Part shown: positions 34,319-41,180 of the stretch, in pieces
Position numbering within the stretch: position 1 is the first letter of the stretch
Layout: each line of letters opens with the position of its first letter
Assembly (NCBI GenBank): GCA_910585745.1
Contig: CAJUFM010000018.1
Coordinates: 1 to 45,705, forward strand
Reading direction: 5' to 3'
DNA length: 45,705 nt
From: an uncultured Eubacterium sp.
GTDB taxonomy: Bacteria; Bacillota; Clostridia; Lachnospirales; Lachnospiraceae
Notes under the pieces: generated by a model
The model's database searches: none
Seen by the model: only the letters and a program-made list of their open reading frames with translations
What the model was told of the DNA's origin: nothing
Position numbers and translations under genes: made by a program

Positions 34319-35179
34319 ATGCTGATGGATATTTTGCTGGATGGATTGCTGGACAGTCTTAAATTGGTACCCTTTTTATTTCTGACGTATCTTACCATGG
34401 AATATCTGGAGCATAAGACCAGCACGAAGACCCGGGCTGTTGTCCGGAGAGCGGGAAAACTGGGACCACTGGTGGGCAGTATATCGGGGATATTTCCCCA
34501 ATGCGGATTTTCAGCTGCAGCCTCCAATCTGTATGCAGGAGGTGTGATCACCCCAGGCACGTTGATTGCGGTCTTTTTATCCACCTCGGACGAGATGCTT
34601 CCAATCTTTATCTCGGAATTGGTATCTGTCCGGGTCATCGTAGTTGTCATCGGAATCAAGCTGGTGCTGGGGATGGTCACCGGATTTCTCGTAGATTTTA
34701 TATTTCGTTTCCGTCCCTCACCTATCCGGTATAAAGAGATTCACAGTATGTGCGAGAGTGAACACTGTGGCTGTGATGAGGGGATTTTTCCCTCGGCGCT
34801 GAAGCATACGGTGAAGATTTTTCTTTTCGTATTTTTGTTCTCTATCCTGCTGGGATTTTTGATCGAACTGGGAGGAGAAGCCCGTCTGGCACAGTTTCTG
34901 GCAGGCTATCCGGTTTTGGGACCTCTTCTTGCGGGTATCGTAGGACTAGTCCCAAACTGTGCTTCATCAGTAGTGATCACGCAGATGTTTCTTGGAGGTA
35001 TGATCAGCTTTGGTACGATGATATCAGGACTGTTGGTAGGTGCCGGCGTCGGGCTGCTTATTTTATTCCGGGTAAATAAAAGATGGAAAGAAAATCTTTC
35101 CATCCTATGTATACTGTATGTGTCCGGTGTAGTCTGGGGGACAGTGCTGGATATTATATGGAAACTTTATTTGTCATAG
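34319..35179 (+). CDS. Putative metal (manganese/arsenic-type) efflux permease
   Basis: 286 residues with about eight membrane helices in two repeated halves. Each half carries a matching motif: IFPQCGFSAAASNLYAGGVI (60-65 core) and VPNCASSVVITQMFLGGMIS (212-217 core), both with P-x-C followed by small polar residues. That is the pattern of the putative manganese transporter/arsenic efflux family. A cytoplasmic loop has CESEHCGC (145-152), a possible metal-sensing cluster. Substrate is not decided by sequence. Its 3' end overlaps the convergent gene by 13 bases. Confidence 0.75.
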   Translation: MLMDILLDGLLDSLKLVPFLFLTYLTMEYLEHKTSTKTRAVVRRAGKLGPLVGSISGIFPQCGFSAAASNLYAGGVITPGTLIAVFLSTSDEMLPIFISELVSVRVIVVVIGIKLVLGMVTGFLVDFIFRFRPSPIRYKEIHSMCESEHCGCDEGIFPSALKHTVKIFLFVFLFSILLGFLIELGGEARLAQFLAGYPVLGPLLAGIVGLVPNCASSVVITQMFLGGMISFGTMISGLLVGAGVGLLILFRVNKRWKENLSILCILYVSGVVWGTVLDIIWKLYLS

Positions 35180-35907
35180 CCCGATGGAGCATCGCCGTGA
35201 TAGATGCCATTGCATTTGACCATGGCGCGGGGCAGGGCATCCTTTGATGTCTTCCAGGGGGCGTCCACATTCCGGTAATCAAATTTATCGATAAACCAGG
35301 AGACTTCTTCTTCCATTCTTTTCAGATTGCTGAGGAAGACCTGGTCGAGATCCTTTGTAAAAGTGTCCAGAGTGTTTCCGTGGAGATATTTCGGAGCTGT
35401 CTCGTACAGCATTCCATAGTGCTCCAGGCAGAAGCCTCTGGATTTTTTGAATTTTTTCTGAAATGCCGGATCATTTTCATATAGGTAGAAGATCGTGGCG
35501 ATATAGCGTTCATAGGTGTGGCGGATCCGGTCGCAGATGTAACAGGAGTGATGGACCATTTCCGTATAGTTGTATACAGGTGTTTCTTCTTTTTTAGAAA
35601 ATAGTCCGCCGGAACTTTTTCTTCCCTTCTTTTGTAATAACTCAATGTTTTCTATCATATTCTTCATATGAGTATCCAGGACCAGAGCCAGTCCCAGGCG
35701 GTTTTCAAAGTCATACATCATCTGCATATGATGGGCACAGAAGCCGATCTTATCGGTGGTGAGGCGGATATCGTCCTCCATATAGCTTGGTCCCATGGCA
35801 AAGGCGACACCGTCGTCATCCAGGGATTTTTTTATGGCACATACAGGACATTCACAATCCTTGTCAAAAATATCGTTTACCGGAATGGTATAAAGCTGTT
35901 CTTTCAT
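35167..35907 (-). CDS. DUF6062-type protein with repeated cysteine/histidine motifs
   Basis: 246 residues, soluble, no signal peptide. Two similar cysteine units: CECPVCAIKK with GFCAHHMQMM (Cys18, 20, 23 and Cys57 with two His), and SCYICDRIRH with GFCLEHYGML (Cys122, 125 and Cys160 with His). The order CxxC then CxxH in each half looks like an internal duplication able to hold two metal ions or thiol clusters. This is the DUF6062 pattern as I recall it; no function is known. Convergent overlap with the metal permease is the only contextual hint. Ribosome site AGAGGT precedes the ATG at 35907. Confidence 0.75.
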   Translation of the reverse strand: MKEQLYTIPVNDIFDKDCECPVCAIKKSLDDDGVAFAMGPSYMEDDIRLTTDKIGFCAHHMQMMYDFENRLGLALVLDTHMKNMIENIELLQKKGRKSSGGLFSKKEETPVYNYTEMVHHSCYICDRIRHTYERYIATIFYLYENDPAFQKKFKKSRGFCLEHYGMLYETAPKYLHGNTLDTFTKDLDQVFLSNLKRMEEEVSWFIDKFDYRNVDAPWKTSKDALPRAMVKCNGIYHGDAPSGYDK

Positions 35908-35942
35908 AACGACCTCTTTTCTTAATATTTAATCTGTAACTA

Positions 35943-35971
35943 ATCATACCATACTTTATGAAAAAAAGCAA
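35943..35971 (-). promoter_or_regulatory. Promoter of the DUF6062-type gene
   Basis: On the minus strand: TTGCTT (35971-35966), 17 bases, TATGAT (35948-35943), about 35 bases before the start codon. Confidence 0.55.
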
Positions 35972-36049
35972 AAAAGTGAGAAAACAGGAGAAATATAAAG
36001 ATATTATTATTTTGAGAGGAAAATAGTAAAAAATACCAGACACTTCGAT

Positions 36050-36078
36050 TTGCAAAACAAAGGATAAGTGACTATTAT
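36050..36078 (+). promoter_or_regulatory. groESL promoter
   Basis: TTGCAA (36050-36055), 17 bases, TATTAT (36073-36078). CIRCE begins 12 bases downstream. Confidence 0.75.
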
Positions 36079-36089
36079 TAGATTAATCG

Positions 36090-36116
36090 CTAGCACTCAA
36101 CCAGAGAGAGTGCTAA
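36090..36116 (+). promoter_or_regulatory. CIRCE operator for HrcA
   Basis: CTAGCACTC (36090-36098), 9 bases, GAGTGCTAA (36108-36116): one base off the consensus inverted repeat. Places groESL under HrcA heat-shock repression. Confidence 0.95.
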
Positions 36117-36148
36117 CAAGATGAATAGAATGATTGGAGGAAATAGAA

Positions 36149-36436
36149 ATGAAATTAATACCTTTAGGTGACAGAGTTGTATTACAGCAGTTAGATGCAG
36201 AAGAGACGACGAAATCTGGTATTGTACTTCCGGGCCAGGCACAGGAAAAACCACAGCAGGCAGAAGTGATCGCAGTTGGTCCAGGCGGTATGGTAGATGG
36301 AAAAGAAGTAAAAATGGAAGTAAAGGTCGGAGATAAAGTTATTTATTCAAAATATGCAGGTACCGATGTGAAATTGGATGATCAGGAATATGTAGTTGTA
36401 CGCCAGAACGATATCGTGGCAGTAGTAGAAGAGTAA
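36149..36436 (+). CDS. groES: Co-chaperonin GroES
   Basis: 95 residues, standard length. Forms the heptameric lid of GroEL. MKLIPLGDRVVLQQLDAEET, the mobile loop KSGIVLPGQAQEKPQQAEVI, and VKVGDKVIYSKYAGTDVKLD, then EYVVVRQNDIVAVVE are the family blocks. Start at 36149 behind GGAGG, although the frame opens earlier. Controlled by CIRCE with groEL, which begins 45 bases on. Confidence 0.97.
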   Translation: MKLIPLGDRVVLQQLDAEETTKSGIVLPGQAQEKPQQAEVIAVGPGGMVDGKEVKMEVKVGDKVIYSKYAGTDVKLDDQEYVVVRQNDIVAVVEE

Positions 36437-36481
36437 AAAGACCATTTTCAATGAATAAATTAGTTTAGGAGGCATTTTATC

Positions 36482-38107
36482 ATGGCAAAAGAAATCAAGT
36501 TTGGAGTAGAAGCCAGATCCGCACTGGAGACTGGAGTAAACAAATTGGCGGATACCGTGCGTGTAACACTGGGACCCAAAGGACGCAACGTTGTTCTAGA
36601 TAAATCCTTTGGCGCACCATTGATCACCAATGATGGTGTTACCATTGCCAAAGAAATTGAGTTAGAAGATGCATTTGAGAATATGGGAGCCCAGCTGGTT
36701 AAGGAAGTAGCTACCAAGACAAATGATGTTGCTGGAGACGGTACAACGACTGCTACTGTTCTTGCCCAGGCGATGATCAATGAGGGGATGAAGAATCTGG
36801 CAGCAGGTGCTAATCCGATCATTCTCCGCAAAGGAATGAAGAAAGCCACAGATTGTGCAGTTGACGCTATCAAAGAGATGAGTGAGACTCTGCAGGGCAA
36901 AGAGCAGATTGCCAAAGTAGCAGCGATCTCTGCCGGGGATGACCAGGTAGGAGAGATGGTGGCAGACGCCATGGAGAAGGTTTCCAATGACGGTGTTATC
37001 ACCATCGAAGAATCCAAGACCATGAAGACAGAGCTTGATCTGGTAGAAGGTATGCAGTTTGACCGCGGTTATCTTTCTGCTTATATGGCTACGGATATGG
37101 ATAAAATGGAAGCAAACCTTGAGAATCCATATATTCTTATTACAGATAAGAAGATCTCTAACATTCAGGAGATTCTTCCGCTGCTGGAGCAGGTGGTACA
37201 GTCCAGCGCCAAACTTCTGATCATTGCAGAGGATGTTGAGGGCGAAGCGCTCAGCACTCTGGTACTGAATAAACTTCGTGGTACCTTCCAGGTTGTAGCA
37301 GTGAAAGCTCCAGGCTATGGCGACAGAAGAAAAGAAATGCTCAAAGATATTGCGATCCTGACCGGTGGTGAAGTGATCACAGAGGAGCTTGGTCTTGACC
37401 TCAAAGATACTACCATGGATCAGCTGGGACGTGCAAAATCCGTAAAAGTTCAGAAAGAAAATACCATTATTGTTGACGGTGAGGGAGATAAGGCAGAGAT
37501 CGATGCCCGGGTATCCCAGATCCGCACTCAGATCGAAGAGACAACATCTGATTTTGATAGAGAGAAACTGCAGGAAAGACTTGCCAAACTGGCAGGCGGT
37601 GTTGCAGTGATCCGTGTGGGCGCAGCGACAGAGACCGAGATGCAGGAGGCTAAACTTCGTATGGAAGACGCTCTGGCTGCTACAAGAGCTGCTGTAGAAG
37701 AGGGAATTATCTCCGGTGGTGGATCAGCTTACATCCACGCTTCCAAGAAAGTAGAAAAACTGGCTTCTGATATGGAAGGCGACGAGAAGACCGGCGCTAA
37801 CATCATCTTGAAAGCACTGGAATCCCCACTTCGCAGAATTGCAGAAAATGCAGGACTGGAAGGTTCTGTGATCATAGACAAAGTAAAAGCAGGGGAGCCG
37901 GGATTCGGATTCAACGCTTTAACAGAGCAGTATGTAAATATGGTGGAAAACGGAATTCTTGATCCTGCCAAGGTGACAAGAAGCGCACTGCAGAACGCTA
38001 CCAGCGTAGCTTCTACACTGCTGACTACAGAGTCTGTAGTGGCAAACATTAAAGAAGACGCACCGGCTATGCCTGCTGGCGGAGCCCCAGGCATGGGCAT
38101 GATGTAA
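36482..38107 (+). CDS. groEL: Chaperonin GroEL
   Basis: 541 residues, full length. ATP-driven folding chamber subunit. N-terminal VRVTLGPKGRNVVLDKSFGAP, the nucleotide-binding GDGTTTATVLAQA, apical ATDMDKMEANLENPYILITD and GYGDRRKEMLKDIA, and the C-terminal glycine/methionine tail GGAPGMGMM are present. Follows groES behind GGAGG on a HrcA-regulated transcript. Good codon conformity with neighbours. Confidence 0.98.
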   Translation: MAKEIKFGVEARSALETGVNKLADTVRVTLGPKGRNVVLDKSFGAPLITNDGVTIAKEIELEDAFENMGAQLVKEVATKTNDVAGDGTTTATVLAQAMINEGMKNLAAGANPIILRKGMKKATDCAVDAIKEMSETLQGKEQIAKVAAISAGDDQVGEMVADAMEKVSNDGVITIEESKTMKTELDLVEGMQFDRGYLSAYMATDMDKMEANLENPYILITDKKISNIQEILPLLEQVVQSSAKLLIIAEDVEGEALSTLVLNKLRGTFQVVAVKAPGYGDRRKEMLKDIAILTGGEVITEELGLDLKDTTMDQLGRAKSVKVQKENTIIVDGEGDKAEIDARVSQIRTQIEETTSDFDREKLQERLAKLAGGVAVIRVGAATETEMQEAKLRMEDALAATRAAVEEGIISGGGSAYIHASKKVEKLASDMEGDEKTGANIILKALESPLRRIAENAGLEGSVIIDKVKAGEPGFGFNALTEQYVNMVENGILDPAKVTRSALQNATSVASTLLTTESVVANIKEDAPAMPAGGAPGMGMM

Positions 38108-38170
38108 GCCACCCGCAAGGAAACCAAGCGCCTGCCCTCTGGGCAGGCATTTGGTTTCACCGGGTGGCTT
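38106..38170 (+). terminator. Nested hairpin after groEL, probable terminator
   Basis: AAGCCACCCG (38106-38115) pairs with CGGGTGGCTT (38161-38170). Inside, AAACCAA/TTGGTTT and GCCTGCCC/GGGCAGGC with a 3-base loop continue the stem. No T-run, so it may be a 3' stability element. Confidence 0.6.
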
Positions 38171-38171
38171 A

Positions 38172-38329
38172 GCGAAACGTGCAAAAGCGCGACAGCGCGA
38201 GCTGCACGAAGTGCAGGGCACGTAGAGCTAAAGGAGGCGAAACGTGTGGGAGCGCGAGCTGCACGAAGTGCAGGGCACGTAGAGCTAAAGGAGGCGAAAC
38301 GTGTGGGAGCGCGAGCTGCACGAAGTGCA
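38172..38329 (+). repeat. Tandem 57-bp repeat, about 2.6 copies
   Basis: Copies begin GCGAAACG at 38172 (65 bases, 8 extra), 38237 (57 bases) and 38294 (partial, 36 bases). Each has the hairpin TGCACGAAGTGCA, and the full copies also CACGTAGAGCTAAAGGAGG. The period is 19 codons, so one frame reads a repeated SASCTKCRARRAKGGETCG peptide. Confidence 0.92.
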
Positions 38330-38352
38330 AATTACAAATAAGGAGAAGATAC

Positions 38353-38859
38353 ATGGAACAATTATATGCAGAGTCCAGCGTAAAACAGAAGACCACTGGG
38401 AAGGTGATCTTTCTGAAAGCCGTATTGGTCATCGGTGTGATTCTTTTATTTGCCATTGGATTTCTGAGTGGGATCTCCCTTCTTGTAGTACTGTCTATCG
38501 CAGCTATTATCGGATTGATCTGGTACTGGCCGAGATTTAAAGTGGAATGGGAATATGTATTTTGCGATGGACAGCTGGATTTTGACCAGATCCTGGGAGG
38601 CGAGAAAAGAAAAACCAAGCGGAGGATAGAGTTGGAGGATGCGGATGTGATTGTCCCCATGGATTCTCATCGTATGGACGGTTACAGGCATTTGCCAGTT
38701 ATCGATTATTCCTCTCTCCGTCAGGAGGTAGTAAAATACGGAATTGTGATTCGGCTGGAGGGGAAAGAGGACAAGACAGTGCTGGTTTTTGAGCCGGGGA
38801 AGAAGATGCTGGATATGATTCAGTCAAAGTTTCCCGAGAAGACAGAAATTGCAAAATAG
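38353..38859 (+). CDS. Small membrane protein (DUF6106-like)
   Basis: 168 residues. After a short N-terminus (MEQLYAESSVKQKTTGK), two close membrane helices (VIFLKAVLVIGVILLFAIGF and LLVVLSIAAIIGLIWYW) lead into a cytoplasmic domain of about 110 residues (VEWEYVFCDGQLDFDQILGG, DVIVPMDSHRMDGY). Unknown function; the DUF number is from memory. The ATG at 38353 has AAGGAGAAG ahead, so the in-frame extension through the tandem repeat (GTG at 38179) is probably not translated. A clear terminator follows, so it stands alone or reads through from groEL. Confidence 0.75.
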   Translation: MEQLYAESSVKQKTTGKVIFLKAVLVIGVILLFAIGFLSGISLLVVLSIAAIIGLIWYWPRFKVEWEYVFCDGQLDFDQILGGEKRKTKRRIELEDADVIVPMDSHRMDGYRHLPVIDYSSLRQEVVKYGIVIRLEGKEDKTVLVFEPGKKMLDMIQSKFPEKTEIAK

Positions 38860-38871
38860 AAAAGAAGATTT

Positions 38872-38912
38872 AGAACCATTGTGAGAGGAAAAGCCTACAA
38901 TGGTTCTTTTTT
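38872..38912 (+). terminator. Rho-independent terminator
   Basis: AGAACCATTGT (38872-38882) pairs perfectly with ACAATGGTTCT (38897-38907), followed by TTTTT. Confidence 0.9.
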
Positions 38913-38996
38913 GCCCTATTGGATTAAGTGTCGTCCGTCCGCATGACAGCGTAAATTCGCGTTGTTTAATCATGATAAATGAATAGCAAAAAAATT

Positions 38997-39068
38997 TTGA
39001 CATATTTTTACCCATTTTTTACCATGAAATGGACAAGATATGGGTATACTATATACCACATATGGTAT
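38997..39068 (+). promoter_or_regulatory. Promoter with overlapping palindromes before the sulfotransferase gene
   Basis: Consensus TTGACA (38997-39002), 17 bases, TACCAT (39020-39025). CCATTT/AAATGG (39012-39032) spans the -10, and GGTATACTATATACC (39043-39057) plus ATACCACATATGGTAT (39053-39068) follow at the transcript start: possible operators. The rest of the 38913-39162 gap shows nothing else. Confidence 0.55.
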
Positions 39069-39162
39069 GAGGTCAAGATTCAGCCTAAAAAGATGTAAGA
39101 TATAAAAGAAGATGATTCACGTCGCGTGTCTTAAGGATGGGCGTGTCAGAATGGAGGTTAAT

Positions 39163-41163
39163 ATGGGGATCATGAAATTTATGCCGCCCGCACTTCGGGT
39201 AGAGTATATGGCAAGACGGGGAATCCCATTTACGAAAGGTTACGATGTCAAATTTGATAAAGACTATGAGATCAGATCCAAGGATTATATTCGTTATCAG
39301 TCGGTGAAGAAAAATAAATTTCGCATTGAAACCGATATAAAACAAGAAAAAGGAATGGCTGTAAGGACACAGGAAAGGGAGCAGGAGCTGATCGAGATAT
39401 TTAAAAAGGAGCGGTTTTCCTTTGAAGAGCCGGGGATTTTTCTGGATCCATACGGACTTACCCCCCTCTGCGCCTATATATTCTTTTATACAGAGGAAGA
39501 ATGCAGCGTTCGTTTTTGTGTAGAGGGAAAGACCAGGGAGGCTAGTATCACGGATCAAACCAGGGGACTCTGTAAGTGGCACCGGGTACCTGTTTACGGT
39601 TTGTATCCGGATATGGAAAATACAGTACTCCTGGAGCTGCTCAATAAAGACAGCCAGGTGGTGGGAGAAAATAGGATTCGTATCCAGACAAGACCGTTGC
39701 CTAAGTCCATGGAGGATCCAGTGCAGGTAGAAAAACGGACCGAAGCATCAGCGATGAAGCTGATCTTTGTGGCGGGGAAAAGTACAGTATACCCTTTTGC
39801 TTTTGACGAATATGGTGATGTGCGTTATATAATGACATTCCGGCCCAGGGGCTATGGTTATTTTCCGCTGGCGAACGGAAGATTCATCGTAATGGAGCGG
39901 CAGGCGCTGGTTCCCACCTATATGATCCCCCACTCCACACAGATGTATGAGATGGACTGGCTGGGAAGGGTGTACCGGACCTATTATGTTCCCAATGGAA
40001 TTCACCATGATGTCTGCGAGATGACCCCCGGGGGTAATCTTCTGGTAGTGAGCAATTCCCAGTGCGGACATGTGGAAGACTGCATTGCGGAAGTAAACCG
40101 CCAGAATGGAAGGATAGAAAAGTTTCTGGATCTTCGAGAAGTACTAAAGACCGCTTACCGCGACCGGACCAACTGGATCCACATCAATTCCCTGGAATAC
40201 GATCCGAAGACAGGGCATGTAGTTTTTTCAGCGAGGAATCTTCATAGTATCCTGTGTATTGACTGGAAGACGAATAAACTGCAGTGGATCCTTGGGGAGA
40301 CGAATTTCTGGAACAAGACCCCCTGGGCTTACAAGCTGCTCAAAACGCCCAAGGGGATGCCCTGGCATTTTCAGCAGCATTCTGTAAAACGGATCCAGGG
40401 AGATCTGGATGGGAACCCGGATACATTCCATCTGATCCTTTTTGATAACCATTGGAATCTGAGACGGAAGATTCCGGCATATGACCAGGATGAGAAGTCC
40501 TATGTCACCATATATACCATCGATGAGCGAAGGGAAACAGCGAAGATTGAAAAGCGTTTTGGCGGGATAAAATCCAAGATCACCTCCAATGGTATTCTCA
40601 AAACGGAGGAGAGGCGGCTCTTTTACATGGGGGGATTTCTGGCATATCCGGAGGAAAATGAGGGATGGTGTGGAAGCATTAGTGAGTTTGACTATGATAC
40701 GGAAAAAGAATTGAACCGATACCGGCTCCGCTATTATTTTTTCCGTGCTTTTGAAATGAAACCCAATATGACGGATCTGGCTTCAGCGATGGATCTGTAT
40801 GAGGAGCCCTGTGTCGGTTATCTCCAGCCTTTTGAAGTGCTGAAAGAGGATATTAGGGTTCCAGAGAAAATGGTAGAAGAGGCTCCACTGGCTTGTCAGG
40901 AGGAGCGGGTGCGGCTTCAGATCGAGGACGGAAACCTCTGGGTTAAGTCCAGAGACCATCTGGTGAGCCGGGTATTTATGCTGGGAGATAAAAAAAGTTA
41001 TGTAAAAGATTTTCGGGAACCAAAGCAGGAACAGGACCTGGCTGCTGAAATGGAATATTTTCTTTCGATTCCACTTTACAGTTTGGCTCTGGGAGAGTAT
41101 ACTATAGCAGTGGAGTTTAAAGGCGAACTCTATAATACAGGAAAAAAGATCAAAATTAAATAG
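39163..41163 (+). CDS. Arylsulfotransferase (ASST)-like protein
   Basis: 666 residues from the ATG behind GGAGG. An N-terminal beta domain (about 55-185) precedes a beta-propeller with ASST features: YEMDWLGRVYRTYYVPNGIH then HDVCEMTPGGNLLVV, NWIHINSLEYDPKTGHVVFS, ARNLHSILCIDWKTNKLQWI, and WHFQQHSV, giving the cluster of histidines and arginine used by bacterial arylsulfate sulfotransferases. These enzymes move sulfate between phenolic esters. E. coli AssT is periplasmic, but no signal peptide is visible here, so the site of action is unclear. A beta-helix gene follows after 17 bases. Confidence 0.78.
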   Translation: MGIMKFMPPALRVEYMARRGIPFTKGYDVKFDKDYEIRSKDYIRYQSVKKNKFRIETDIKQEKGMAVRTQEREQELIEIFKKERFSFEEPGIFLDPYGLTPLCAYIFFYTEEECSVRFCVEGKTREASITDQTRGLCKWHRVPVYGLYPDMENTVLLELLNKDSQVVGENRIRIQTRPLPKSMEDPVQVEKRTEASAMKLIFVAGKSTVYPFAFDEYGDVRYIMTFRPRGYGYFPLANGRFIVMERQALVPTYMIPHSTQMYEMDWLGRVYRTYYVPNGIHHDVCEMTPGGNLLVVSNSQCGHVEDCIAEVNRQNGRIEKFLDLREVLKTAYRDRTNWIHINSLEYDPKTGHVVFSARNLHSILCIDWKTNKLQWILGETNFWNKTPWAYKLLKTPKGMPWHFQQHSVKRIQGDLDGNPDTFHLILFDNHWNLRRKIPAYDQDEKSYVTIYTIDERRETAKIEKRFGGIKSKITSNGILKTEERRLFYMGGFLAYPEENEGWCGSISEFDYDTEKELNRYRLRYYFFRAFEMKPNMTDLASAMDLYEEPCVGYLQPFEVLKEDIRVPEKMVEEAPLACQEERVRLQIEDGNLWVKSRDHLVSRVFMLGDKKSYVKDFREPKQEQDLAAEMEYFLSIPLYSLALGEYTIAVEFKGELYNTGKKIKIK

Positions 41164-41180
41164 CACGAGGAGAGCATAAG

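Noticed and set aside
38172..38329. CRISPR-like array
   Set aside because: Units are contiguous with no unique spacers and only 2.6 copies; it is a plain tandem repeat.
38179..38352. N-terminal extension of the small membrane protein through the tandem repeat
   Set aside because: A well-placed AAGGAGAAG precedes the ATG at 38353, and the extension consists only of repeat sequence.
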